Source: Phoronis australis (taxonomy: Eukaryota; Phoronida; Phoronidae). Taken from it: a DNA stretch of 64,000 bases. Made by a program: the position numbers and the translations under genes. Of the stretch, positions 1 to 11,330 are shown in pieces. Positions within the stretch are counted from its first letter, which is position 1; every line of letters starts with the position of its first letter. Below the pieces are notes generated by a model. It worked only from the letters and a program-made list of their open reading frames with translations. It was not told where the DNA came from and made no database searches. The stretch covers positions 117,189 through 181,188 of the forward strand of contig NMRA01000721.1 in assembly GCA_002633005.1 (NCBI GenBank), read 5' to 3'.

Positions 1-1062
1 ATTTTCCTCGCTGATAAATTATTTTATTGCTTCTAATAACTATTGTATTTACCGACATAATAAACAATATGTAGAAGTCCAGACTGGTTTGCATTGAAAT
101 TTATTCCTTTTAAATACATTAAAATAGCACTTTTAAATTTCAAATAGCTGAAGAACAGAGGAATTTCCATTTGGAAGCCTCGGTGCTGCAATGCAATAGA
201 TTTTGGTGATTTGTTTTTTTATCATGTAAAAATGAAGTGATATGTAGGCTGAAATAAGCATGGATTAAACACTATTCTGCCCTCCGCAGAGTAGGCGTGT
301 CCACCAATTGAGTGAAATCAATTGAAAAGTCTTTTGACCTAATGACTTTGTGGAAGTTAGCACGTACGCAGAGGGAGAATACCTGAGTAGTTACCAGTAT
401 TTTTCAAAATGATTGACATTTTTTAAATCAAAACAGCTTACAAAGTAAAGGAGAAACTACAGTCAAGATATTAGAAAGAGGGGCAAACACTGGAATACTA
501 AAATTTGAGAACCGGTAGAAATAATGTGGAATATACTAGAGCTCGACTCATTGGTTTACGGGTAAATCTACGCGGTGACCACTACGTTTCCAAGTGTATA
601 TTTTCACGGTCAAAAGCATTCATTGACAACACGGAACTACTACAGTGTAGTTTACACGTTTAGTGGTATTACACAGAACAAGCAAATCGTAAAACAACAA
701 TATGTAATTACAAACAAAAAGGTAGCGTAATGTGTGTGTCTGTTCGTGTACGTACGTGGGAGTGGGTGTGGGTGTTAGTGTGCATGTTTGTGTTATTTCA
801 TCTTGAAATTAGAAATGTCATTTTAGAGAAAGTCCCAAGGGATTTTTTATTTACCAGGTAAATCATAAAAACGATGGAAATGCCAACGCACAAATTTGCA
901 CCAACGGCTTCATTTTTGATCTGAAATTCCGCAACTTTGCGTTCATGCGGTATTAGATGCTGTATTCAAAATTGTGAAAATTTCATAAAAACGACTCCAT
1001 TTATTAAAACCTTAATATTATCACACAAATACTGTCAGCAATACTTTAGAATTATACACTAA
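1..1062. other. non-coding flank, GT-rich stretch at 728-792
   Basis: No convincing coding signal. A degenerate GT-rich microsatellite-like stretch lies at about 728-792. The segment directly below 1063 would be the 3' UTR of the ankyrin gene read on the minus strand. The rest is AT-rich sequence in which I recognise nothing. Confidence 0.5.
1000..1005 (-). promoter_or_regulatory. candidate polyadenylation signal AATAAA
   Basis: The plus strand reads tttatt, so the minus strand reads AATAAA about 58 bases past the stop codon at 1063-1065. The position suits the 3' end of the ankyrin gene. The motif is common by chance in AT-rich DNA. Confidence 0.45.
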
Positions 1063-1173
1063 TCACCCGATAATTTTCATGAATGCTACCTTAAGGAATT
1101 CCTTGATGTTTTCTGCATTTGATTTCTTGACCCCGCGTCCACGTCCACAAACGTCGTAAGCGGTTTCTCCAGC
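1063..1173 (-). CDS. ankyrin gene, last exon (C-terminal capping repeat)
   Basis: On the minus strand a good acceptor (ttttgttgcag) is followed in phase 0 by an open frame starting AGETAYDVCGRGRG and ending FMKIIG before a TGA at 1063-1065; 36 residues. The pattern G-E-T-A-Y-D-V, then a helix ending NIKEFLK, is that of a degenerate last ankyrin repeat that caps the stack. It joins exactly onto the exon at 16324-16425: the joint reads VNE then AGETAYD, matching the usual loop before the T-P-L-H motif. The intron between them would be about 15.1 kb. A donor-like AAG/GTAGCA lies inside at the KEFLK codons, so the last eight residues might instead be intron. AATAAA 58 bases downstream favours a terminal exon. 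Ankyrin repeats bind protein partners; no enzyme activity is implied. Confidence 0.72.
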   Translation of the reverse strand, partial: AGETAYDVCGRGRGVKKSNAENIKEFLKVAFMKIIG

Positions 1174-2439
1174 CTGCAACAAAATGTTTGAATGGAAGAC
1201 GAATATTACGTAAAATTACAAGACCCGAGAATTGATCTTACATGTATGTAGACATGAACCTACTGCTACTTTCTGCTCTTTCTGAAATTATTGGCAGCAG
1301 AAATTGACTTTTAAATACTTCGTCAACCGCCGATGTAGTGCTAAAATGACCACTACATATTGAGTTATTAATGTCAATAGTTTATGCCAAATACCGATTC
1401 TTCCAAAACTGGCTGTTGCTTATTTTCATCAACACTTTTGTTGTGCTCATTAGAGACTTGAGAGGAAGCAGAATCGTTGCCATGTAAGCATACACGTGGT
1501 GATGTTAGGTTACACCAAGAAGTGCTGTAGTAGATACAGTGTACCCTGGGGATGCTGAGTTACACGAAAGACTGTTGTAGAACGCACAGTGTACACTGGT
1601 GATGCTGGGTTACACGAAGGAGGTTTGTAGAACATACAGTGTACACTGGTGAGACTGGGTTACACCAAGGAGTGCTGTAGAACATAGTGTACACTTGTAA
1701 TGCTGGGTTACACGAAGGAGAGCTGTAGAACAAACAGTGTACACGTGGTTATGCTCGGTTACACGAAGGAGTGGTGTAGAACATACAGGGTACACTGGTA
1801 TAACCAGTTAGTTGGAGATCAAACACGACGGCCTGACCGCCCCAGAGACTGGCTTTGAACGTGTAGACCCTGATGTGTATTTGATCACCAGCCAATCCAT
1901 GTTAGGTCAGGCCAACCCGCTCTTGAGTGCCGCCATCTAGTATAGGGTACCACGAGTTGGAGCACCGGTCACTGGGTTTTGCAATCCAGCAGGTGGTTTG
2001 GAAGATCGATCAATAGTTGATTTCCGCTCGTTATTTCAGACGACAGCGCCACTCGTGTTACGGCCCACGAGCAAAACTCAAAGTACATTTCACGTTAGTT
2101 ACTCCGTCATGATAATACGCTCACAAACACCTTTTCAAGCAACGTGTCATTTATGGGATGTTGATATTTTTGGTGTTCCACGGTAATTTAATGTCGTAAT
2201 CTGAGACTAGACTATTTTTGCTGAGTTACAAAACAATATGTGATATCACTGGTCCACATTTTGATCACGTGATTAGTGTATTGTTTGGATTGTTTTCTTT
2301 TACAGAGGTAATTTCTAATAACAGGGCCACCCACAGTCTAAAAGTCCATTTTTATTCCAACATGATATGTAGGCTTGGTTGATGTTACACGAAACAAAGG
2401 CACAGAGAGATTACTTGTTATGAAATAATCTGAAGAGTA
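1174..2439. other. intron sequence (between last two ankyrin exons), upper part
   Basis: Apart from the minisatellite listed separately I see no exon, RNA gene or recognisable element here. Confidence 0.4.
1495..1800. repeat. 50-bp minisatellite, about 6 copies
   Basis: The anchor gttacac recurs at 1509, 1559, 1609, 1659, 1707 and 1758, giving a 48-51 base period. Each copy carries a variant of gggttacacgaaggag followed by tgtagaacatacagtgtaca. Small indels between copies argue against a coding role, although short frames are open through it. Confidence 0.9.
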
Positions 2440-3395
2440 CATTGTAATCATTCCCATGTTGCTTCAAATCACACACAGTTGTCAAATGAAATGAAACTAC
2501 AACACTTTCCATTTTTCTACACGTTTAGTTGCAAGGTTTTTGTTGAAGTCTGCATTTTTCGGCAAGGACCTCTTCGGCAATCCATCTAGGTATGCGCTCA
2601 AATTTGTCTAGCAGCTTGTAAGTAAAAGTTGTAGAAAATCGAGGTTCACAAAGCTGGGTTTGGGGCCCCGAAATTGTTTGAAATTTAGGTGAAAAGGGAT
2701 TTTTTGAGATCAACCTCAGTGTGGAGCCAACATTCAACACCTGCGAGTGCGATGGCAGTCTCACACTATGTTAGTGCCGTTTCTCCGCTTCGCACTTTAC
2801 GATTGCCGTTCATACATGTGAGTATTTAGGCCAAAACACCTGTACACGCGGAATGATTCGCTTGTCCAAAGGACATATAATACTGTTCAAATGCCTTGCA
2901 CGTAGACACATGCGTTTTAAATGCACTTAAACGGAATGTTTTTATTTTATTTTATTTTTTCATCAAGTGTCAGTACTTTTATTTGTCTGAATGTACTGTA
3001 CGTCGACGTCTGTAATTTTGCATCGCATAAGCAAATCCATTCAAGGTGCATGGCCCTTCATACGTGCACAGGCAGAAAGCGGAACGGTAAAGATGAATGG
3101 CTGCATTCATGGTAGTTGTGCAGGTACAGTGTATTATCGATGAGTAATAATTTTAAACAGTGAGAGTATTTCATGAGCGCAGCCCGGGTGTCAGCAGCAA
3201 AGCTCGGCTAATTTCAACTTTTTGTCAAGTTGCAGAAGCTTTTGATTTAACGACAAGCTGAAACACGTGCAGCTACATTGGGAAGGTGGAATTTTCAGCA
3301 ATACAGTCAATCTGAAGAAATTTGAGTATGTTAACATATAACCACGCCCCCTTAAAATCCACTGAAATGTCTGTTGACATAGTCTGTACATCTGC
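2440..3395. repeat. diverged direct duplication, copy 1
   Basis: Nearly collinear with 4283-5270. Shared blocks include ttctacacgtttagttgcaa at 2516 and 4350, gatgaatggctgcattcatg at about 3093 and 4937, and gctgaaacacgtgcagctac at about 3257 and 5131. Identity by eye is roughly 80-90 percent with many small indels. Open frames are not preserved between the copies. Confidence 0.85.
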
Positions 3396-4282
3396 AGTTA
3401 GAGATTGGACCCCGTGGGCCAGAGTGCAAGACACGAGGTAAGAATTGTTTAAATTTTCTTTAAAAAAAATGATTAAAGAACTTCAAAAATCTCGATGATC
3501 AACTTCAAAATCCTCTGTTTCCATTGATTTAAAGTACCAAGCGAACCAGAGGTTTCAGCGAATATTTCTAAGCATCTCATTACCTTTCTTGCATACTTCA
3601 CGTTTTATTCAAATTTTCAACGTAAATAAATATTTGTGTTCGAATTGAAATAAAAACTGGACGCCAAATACTGCCAAACAGGATTTTGTAAGGCTGTGGC
3701 CCCTTTTGGACATAACACGTTTGAGACGAAATGTGGGAAGACCAACATGCCGTCAGCGTTTTGACTGCAACATAACTCGACGTAGCGTTTGTCAGTGTCC
3801 AAGTCACCTGCGCATGAAGTACGAGAGACCTGATTTGTTAGATAGTGCAAATCGGTGACTCTGATTACGAGGTGGAAAAGATTTGAGTGCCGTTACAGCC
3901 TAGCTCCAGTGCACTATCATCTGCACCGCAGATGGGGACTAGCAATTACCAAATTTGGAGAAATGCGCGATTAGTTTAAGTCCAAGCACCATTTCGCAAT
4001 GTTTCATGCAAGTTGACAAAACGCTTGCTTGTCTGGCACAGGGGGTTAGTAGGTCCGGCGCGTTTTGTTGATTTGCGCTATATGCGGATTACGTAAGGAT
4101 TATAATGACGTGTATGCAAGTTGAAAAGGTTTCAGATTTGCAAATGAGTAATTGAAAATAGTTATACACGAATCGAAGGTTTGCAAATGAGTCTCCAATT
4201 TGTAACTAATTGGAAATAGTCATTGGTGAATCGTAGAATGTCGTCGATATTTTCAGATGGGTAAACATAAGTCAAATCCATG
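3396..4282. other. spacer between the duplicated blocks
   Basis: AT-rich sequence between the two copies of the 0.95-kb duplication. I see no gene in it. Confidence 0.35.
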
Positions 4283-5270
4283 TGCAACGAATCATTCCCG
4301 TGTTGCTTCAATTCACACACAGTTATCAAATTAAATGAACCTACAACTCTTTCCATTTTTCTACACGTTTAGTTGCAAGGATTTCGTTGAAGTCTACATT
4401 TTTTATTAAGGACCACTTCGGCAATTCATCTAGGTATGCGTTTGTCTAGCTGTTTGTAAGTAAAATTTGTAGGATATCGAAGTTCCGAAAGCTGGATTTG
4501 GGTCCCCTTAATTGTTTAAAATTTAGGTGCGAAGCGCTTTTCTGAGATCAACCTCAGTGTGGAGTCAACATTCAACACCCGCAATGGCAATCTTACGCCC
4601 TGTTAGCGAAGTTTCTCCGCTTCGCACTTTATACATGTACCTAACAATTGCCGTTCGTGTATGTGCGTGTATTTTGGCCAAAACACCAGTACACGCCGAA
4701 TGGGGCTGTTGTCCAAATGAAATAATTTTGTTCAAATGCTTTGCACGTACAGTGTAGACGCACTTGTAGTTCCAGGTGCCTTTCATAAACGGGAAGTTTT
4801 TATTTTATTTTTTCATCAAGTGTCAGTACTTTTCATTTGACTAAATGTACGTCAATGTTTGCCATTTTGCATCTCATAAACACAATGAAGGCGCATGGCC
4901 CCAATACGCGCACACGCAGCAAGCGGAACGATAAAGATGAATGGCTGCATTCATGGTACTTGGGCAGGTACAGTGTCCTATTAATGAGCAAAAGTGAGAG
5001 TGTGGTTCGTACTTATATCAACGACAATCAGGGGTTGACAGGGGTATTTTCTTGAGTGCAGACCGGGCGTCAGCGGCAAAGCTCGGCTAAGTTTAACTTT
5101 TTGTCAAGTTTCAGAAGTTTTTAATTTAACGACGAGCTGAAACACGTGCAGCTACATTGGGAAGATGCGATTTTCAGCAATACAGTCAAATCTTGAGACA
5201 TTTGTGTATGTTAACATATAATCACGCCACCTTAAAATCCACTGAAATGTCTGTTGACATAGTCGGTACA
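4283..5270. repeat. diverged direct duplication, copy 2
   Basis: Partner of 2440-3395, offset by about 1.85 kb and in the same orientation. Small insertions and deletions differ between the copies. It may be an old transposable-element pair or a local segmental duplication; no terminal repeats were recognised. Confidence 0.85.
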
Positions 5271-6175
5271 TGTTTTCCGTGGGGGCCAGTCGTGGACATT
5301 TATCGGTAAAAGGGGCAATAGCTTATTTGAAGAGAATATCAGAATCAAAGGATAAAGCAACTATAGTTGAATTTTCAATTTTGAGGCCAAGAACCGACGA
5401 CTTTTTATTTTGTATTATTGAAAACAGGGACAACACCACACTTTTCAACTGACTGATAATTCACCAGACTGCAAGCTGCTTCTTGCAGTACAGTGTCGCC
5501 ACCCTTTGAGAAGTTTAAAAAGCCTCTTCAACAAGTTTGAATTGCTCTTAAGAGTCGTTTTAATAAAGAGTGGTGTAGCATTTATCAAACTAAAAAGAAC
5601 ATCAGGGGAAAATCTTACTCCAGTATTTTTATAAAGAATCTTGTCTTATGCTTCATTCATACAGTAAATTAAGTTGTATTTCTTTGTATATGCGCATACT
5701 TTTGCGTACTTTTGTAAATTTTAATTCTACTCAATTCACTGTATCAAAATTATCCACTGCCAGACAATTTCAGTGGCGGGGTATCCCTGCAAGATTAAGA
5801 ATAACGGGATCTCAAAATAGACCTACTGTAGATCAGCCCGAGAGGTAACTGCATGACACTGTCTTCAAATTAATCAGGGTAGACCAATGAATCACGAATG
5901 AACACTGCCAGACAAACTGAGTGGCGGAGTTAACTCAGTATTTTGATTTGCAATTTACACATCTCTCATAAATTACGGTCACAGACAACTAGGAGAATCA
6001 GTCAAGATAAAGGGCACCAATCTCTATCAACATTTCCGATGATGGATGTATTTGTTGTCATAACACTCCCAAGTAATGCCTCTGATCAAGACTGTTTCAC
6101 CAGATGTATATCATATTTAAAAGTAAACCCAACTTCACCGACACATGTAGAGACTCGCACACAAAACTATATTTA
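5271..6175. other. intronic sequence, short repeated motif
   Basis: No exon seen. A short motif cactgccagacaa followed by gtggcgg occurs twice (about 5756 and 5908), the only internal structure noticed. Confidence 0.35.
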
Positions 6176-6490
6176 GTTTAAACAACGAGGCACAAATAAC
6201 AGCAGGCATTTGGTAACATAAAGGTTACTATTTTAGAGAGTTTCGGTCAATTTTAAGGTTTTTAATGAATCAGACAAATTAGCCTGATGCCGCTTGTGCG
6301 AAGAAACATTAAAAACAGTGCATAGCACAAAATTAACAGTCCGAATGAAACCGACCTGAACCAACATATTTCGTGGCACCGTGTAAAACGAAACATGAAC
6401 ATTGAAATGATGACATACATACTTACAGCCTTAGAAGTTTTTGCAACTACATGATACAACTAATAAAACTAAACCTGATACTTTACTAAC
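6176..6490. repeat. fragment of the segmental-duplication family (third copy)
   Basis: Starts with tttaaacaacgaggcacaaa, identical to 14736-14755, and continues with diverged matches to sequence at 14800-15590 (for example gtcaattttaaggtttttaa against the equivalent at about 11311). Several internal stretches are deleted relative to the longer copies. Confidence 0.55.
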
Positions 6491-6499
6491 GGGAAGATA

Positions 6500-6681
6500 A
6501 CACCACGTCGGAAAGTTATAGCAAGGTTAAATGACATGTTCACTATTCAGGTAAAGTTATAGCAAAGTTAGATGACATGTTCACTATTCAGGTAAAGTTA
6601 TAGCAAAGTTAGATGACATGTTCACTATTCAGGTAAAGTTATAGCAAAGTTAGATGACATGTTCACTAATCAGGTAAAGTT
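6500..6681. repeat. 41-bp tandem repeat running into an assembly gap
   Basis: The unit begins aaagttatagcaaagttaga and continues tgacatgttcactattcaggt; copies start 41 bases apart (ggtaaag at 6550, 6591 and so on). The first copy is more diverged and the next ones nearly identical. The array ends abruptly at the N run, so its true length is unknown. Confidence 0.93.
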
Positions 6682-7173
6682 NNNNNNNNNNNNNNNNNNN
6701 NNNNNNNNNNNNNNNNNNNNNNNNNNNNNNNNNNNNNNNNNNNNNNNNNNNNNNNNNNNNNNNNNNNNNNNNNNNNNNNNNNNNNNNNNNNNNNNNNNNN
6801 NNNNNNNNNNNNNNNNNNNNNNNNNNNNNNNNNNNNNNNNNNNNNNNNNNNNNNNNNNNNNNNNNNNNNNNNNNNNNNNNNNNNNNNNNNNNNNNNNNNN
6901 NNNNNNNNNNNNNNNNNNNNNNNNNNNNNNNNNNNNNNNNNNNNNNNNNNNNNNNNNNNNNNNNNNNNNNNNNNNNNNNNNNNNNNNNNNNNNNNNNNNN
7001 NNNNNNNNNNNNNNNNNNNNNNNNNNNNNNNNNNNNNNNNNNNNNNNNNNNNNNNNNNNNNNNNNNNNNNNNNNNNNNNNNNNNNNNNNNNNNNNNNNNN
7101 NNNNNNNNNNNNNNNNNNNNNNNNNNNNNNNNNNNNNNNNNNNNNNNNNNNNNNNNNNNNNNNNNNNNNNNNN
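6682..7173. other. assembly gap (492 N)
   Basis: Run of N. It directly follows the 41-bp tandem array, so it probably hides more of that array. Open frames called across it are meaningless. Confidence 0.99.
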
Positions 7174-8859
7174 TTAGTCACGTACATGTACAACTCCCGG
7201 AAACCAAGCCCAGCATTTAGTTTCAAAATAAAGGACATATTCAATACATCAGTTAAAAACTCCATTGCTATTTAGCTTATTGGTCCACTTCACAGAGTAT
7301 ATCTAATGTCTGCAACTCGTACGGATTGTCAATGTTTCCGTAAACATACATGTAGAAGTAATTGTTTGTTTATAAACTAGTCTGAAGTGGTCATATTTGA
7401 GCTTGTGCAATTTGTTATGTAATGATTTAATTATTATTAGGTGACTGAGTAAGCCCATTGAGGCTGGGGGGTGTGGTGAATAATCTGTCTTTGATATTGT
7501 ATTTACTGGTACCCTTATGTCACTATAATAAATAAATACACATGTACCGTAATCCCCGGAATACAAGGCCATGACCTCATTGTACTGTATGGCCATTCAC
7601 TCGAACTTAAGGTCACGGCTGTATAGGATGGGCCATTACTATTTTAAAGTGCTCTGTAAAACTTCCTTACTTTGCTTATAAGGCCATAAGAAACGTAGCA
7701 CAAAGACGTGTAACAGAATGCGCGTGACAATAGTATTATTAATATTAAAATAATGATGATTAAGTTAAGGAAAACAAGATACGTGTGAACACATCGCACA
7801 ACACCATACAGCACAGCTACTCCGCACCCAGACAGTGTTCAGTGTTCACCACTTTTGGAATTCGCTGCTGCAGTTTGCTTGCCAGTTTATTGTTCTTTAG
7901 AGAAGCATTATTTCATAATCTTAACCATTACATAAAGTTTTTGTCCTGATTGGTAAGCCAAAATGAACGCCATTGCCTTACATAGTACGGGTCACTTGCA
8001 TTTTAGTGTTCTAAAAATGCATTATATGTTTAGTTCCGGACGGATGTAATGTACTTCGTTTGTTCAAAGAAAATGCTTAAATATTCCACAAGCACTAGCA
8101 ATGGATCATCCGCCTTAAATTTAGTGATTTTTTCATGGTTGGTACATTTTTAGTAGTTTTCATTTAACAAAGAATTTCAAAATTGAATAAAGGTGAATGT
8201 TTGCCAAATAGTTTTTCAAATTTAACAAAACAAAAAGGAAAGGAGCCATGTTCCTACAGCTGAACACGGTTGTGGAATTGCGTGACGCAGAAACTTCAAA
8301 TTGTATAAAGAAATGACAAATAATTAAGCAAAACCAAAACGATCGAGTTATTATTCATTTGAATCAAGTCCCCCGGGAGTAGCGGAGAGTTTACTCTAGC
8401 CTAACTGAGATAAGAGACACTTCCAGTCAGAACTGAAAAGAGATAGATATCAGAGGAAAATCAAATACATTAATCAGGTACGTTAAAAATTAAACCATTT
8501 CGACTGATTTTGATTTTATCGAGCACCAGTTTGACAATAACTTTGTATTAGTCAAGCTTTCAACGACAAATGCCACACCAACGGAATAGTTCTTGTCGCC
8601 GACCATCTTCTTTTCACCGCTGTGATCTTCCGCTACTTGAAACCGATATGCGTTTTCACATTTTACAAGATCCAATAATCAAGCCGTGTTTTTATTTTAA
8701 TTTTAATTCAAGGACTAGCTCAATACACAATTTGAGAACAACATGACTGTACAATACACCCTGATAATCCATTTCAATTAGCATTAAGTAGGCAACTTCT
8801 TTAAATTTCACGTCACAGCGTCTCTTATTCTTTCCTCATTTTTCAGGCCCAAGCACATC
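7174..8859. other. intronic sequence without a recognised gene
   Basis: A possible MITE end reads taccgtaatccccggaatac at 7544-7563, but no inverted partner was found. At 8095-8165, agcaatggatcatc and the following bases resemble 8895-8960 and 13120-13185, suggesting another fragment of the nearby duplication family. A minus-strand open frame at 8490-8675 has no ATG start and no clear splice sites. Confidence 0.35.
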
Positions 8860-10187
8860 TTCAGTTATGCGTTTTTATAAAAAGTCGCTCAAACATCCCA
8901 CTAGCAATCGAACAACGGAGTTCTTGCATCGTGATTGGTATATCTTCAGAATTTTGCATTTAAAGCAACACGTCAACGTTTACCAATTTGTACTTGAAAT
9001 GTCCATTTTACTCACGAAACCTTTTACTCCTGTTCACGACGGCCGACTCCAGTGAAATTGGCAGACCTTGTAGATTTGAAAGTCTTTGTTTTAAAATCAG
9101 TATGGACAAGATTGCACGATGTTCTGCAGGCGTTCTGCAACAGATTTGCGTGCGAACTGAGGGAGTTTCTAACCAAATATATACTCGACACATTACGAAT
9201 CAGAATCATTTTGCCTAGGCTGAATTTTATTGGACATACACAATGAGTGGAATGCAGTTGCAGACAATTTCGTGTTTGACTTCATAAAACGTCAATACTG
9301 TATGCACAAATCGGAAGCGTTCGGTGGCGGAGAATAAGAAAGACGTACAATTCCTTTACCGGGGGTCAAATTGAGCGGTAACATCAAACTTCAGTTTTAC
9401 TTCAGATTGGTACAGAATGTGCAACTTGGGAATCCAGACTCTGTGATTTATTAAAGAGTTATATAGCGGTTTCATCAAAGGACACCTATGGTCGGTATTT
9501 GGCACCTGAAGAGAGCGCACCCATCACAATGTTCCTTGTTGCTTAGTTACTGAAAAATCAGTTCTTGATTAAATCTAGGATTGTTAGTTCAAAGACGAAT
9601 GTAAGTTACGTCTTTTGTGTAGTCTATACCTGTATGACTTTTCAAAAACTTCCACACTAAATTTACATAATATAATGTTTCAATAATATGACTTTGGCCG
9701 GGTGAGGAAAGCGAAGACCTTGTTGAAAAGCGTAATCATAAAAATGAACTAGCGGTAACTTCTTAATAAATTATGAAAACAGCGATAATTTGCATTACTG
9801 TAAACAAGCGACACTGCCACCTATTTTACGATTGTTATGTTGCTAAAGAGTCTGCACTGTGAAAAATAAAAATATAACTTAGTTCCTGACAAATAGTCAA
9901 TGTTACGTAGATCACCTCCTTTCATAGTTGTCAGTGTTAGAGAAAGAAAAGCGACAACTTGATAACAAGCAGAAAATTTGGGTCTGCTAAAGGAACGAGT
10001 GAAATGATTATAGCAACAGAAGAAACTAACCTACAGCGTTTTTGTCGACCGAAGATTACGAGTGTCGTACCGCCCAAGCGCCAGAAATTTTTGAATTTAG
10101 TCGACTGCAAATTTAAGAGTGTCGCAAAACAATATACATTCTGTTTTTTTTTCTTTATTCTTTAATTTCTTTAAGAGAACGGAAAGT

Positions 10188-10200
10188 GAGCGATATATTA
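10188..10200. repeat. target-site duplication, left
   Basis: gagcgatatatta, repeated exactly at 10434-10446 on the other side of the SINE. The paralogous copy B has only one equivalent (gagggctata at about 14270). Confidence 0.85.
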
Positions 10201-10433
10201 AAAATTGCAGGCGGTCTGATACACGTAGTACCAGGCGGGCGCAGGCCTCGCATGTGGACACATTGCACTGATCACCTGGAAATATTTTTATGCTTTATTC
10301 ATATATGGTTAAAACCGAGCTGAGGAGCTAGAAACCTGGCTCAAGGGTTTAGCAGTGTGACCTGGTGGGACTCAAACCCACGACCTCGAGTAAAGAAAGC
10401 AGGCACTTATCAACCAGGCCACACTGCCTCCTC
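10201..10433 (-). mobile_element. tRNA-derived SINE, minus orientation
   Basis: A 233-bp insertion flanked by a perfect 13-bp direct repeat and missing from the paralogous site near 14270. Read on the minus strand, the head carries a Pol III A-box-like stretch (gtggcctggttgataag) and a B-box-like ggtttgagtcc followed by ccac, as in tRNA genes and tRNA-derived SINEs. The first about 75 bases fold on themselves: gcagtgtgrcctgg-type arms at 10352-10365 and 10414-10427 pair over 14 positions with one G-U. This is longer than a tRNA acceptor stem, so it is not a functional tRNA gene. The other end reads aattttt-like on the minus strand, serving as the 3' tail. SINEs of this kind are moved by the enzymes of a partner LINE. 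Confidence 0.85.
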
Positions 10434-10446
10434 GAGCGATATATTA
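10434..10446. repeat. target-site duplication, right
   Basis: Exact second copy of gagcgatatatta, marking the head end of the SINE. Confidence 0.85.
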
Positions 10447-11330
10447 CGTGCTATGCTAGTTTTGCCGTGAGTTAAAAACATGAAGACTTTGACTTAGTGC
10501 ACTGCTGGAAAAATAAAAATACGACAGTTTGTCAAGAGCAGGATTGTGTGTGCATTGTACTTTATTGGTAAAGCTAAGCATAGGATTATTTATTTACCGA
10601 TATACCATACACTATAACTATAACTACTTAAAAAACTAGAATACACTAAAGTGCCACGGACTGAACACGTGATGCAAAAGCACGTTGTTTACTCAGTTTA
10701 TGAATGATAGCTCACGATTGCTTGACGACGTACCAAGGTGTGTTCGACACCTACGTGTACTTTGTATTTTACAAAGCGCTACCAACTGTACCTATATGAT
10801 TGTGACATTTTTTAATCAGATTTGTCATTTGCATTATTTACGTTAAGAGTGAGGCAAGATACTGCTAAGCTCATCAAGATGTCTAAAAACTCGTACTCAA
10901 ATATATCCGCCTAAGCCTGAAGAAAAACAAAACGATGAACATGATCAAAAGCGCACTCACCATGACTAACTAAATTCGCCGAATCAACTGCAACTGAGCA
11001 AACGAAATAGTCTGTTATTCCCTTGCGAGTTTGTAAAAGCCTAGGAAAGCGAGGATTCCACTCCTTGATTTTGTTTTTCGTTTTATCACTCTAAAATTAA
11101 CCGTTTTGGCTCTACTAAAGTCATGTTTTTGAACATGGGTAATAAATTTATAATCCTATAAAAGCCATGTTTACAAGTAAAGGCAACCTCGCCGACAAAA
11201 TGAACACCATCGAGACTCACATACCGCCATATTTTGTTTAAACAACCGAAATAGGGCATCAACCTGAACTTTTGAAACATAAAAAATACCATCTCGGTGA
11301 TTCATTTGTCAATTTCAAGGTTTTTAGTTA

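Larger units (their letters stand above)
8860..11330. repeat. large diverged direct duplication, copy A
   Basis: Collinear with about 13060-14830. Matching landmarks: the tagcaatcgaacaac region; atttgcgtg; ggtttcatcaaaggacac at 9469 and 13651; atagttgtcagtgttagaga against 14037; agcaacagaagaaac at 10012 and 14124; the block around 11090-11290 against 14580-14790. Divergence is high. Copy A carries a SINE insertion that copy B lacks. No open frame is kept in both copies. Confidence 0.8.

Noticed and set aside
1610-1795. Minus-strand repeat-protein-like frame
   Set aside because: It lies entirely in the 50-bp minisatellite, whose units differ by indels not divisible by three.
6659-7265. Long frames on both strands across N
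   Set aside because: Made of undefined bases; the same holds for 42193-42882.
8490-8675. Minus-strand frame with protein-like middle (YRFQVAEDHSGEKK)
   Set aside because: No ATG, no acceptor next to it, and part of it resembles the MITE interior at 38.05 kb; too weak to call.
10352-10427. Functional tRNA gene
   Set aside because: The pairing does not give a cloverleaf (extra bases between T-arm and acceptor arm, 14-bp stem) and it is the head of a SINE with target duplications.
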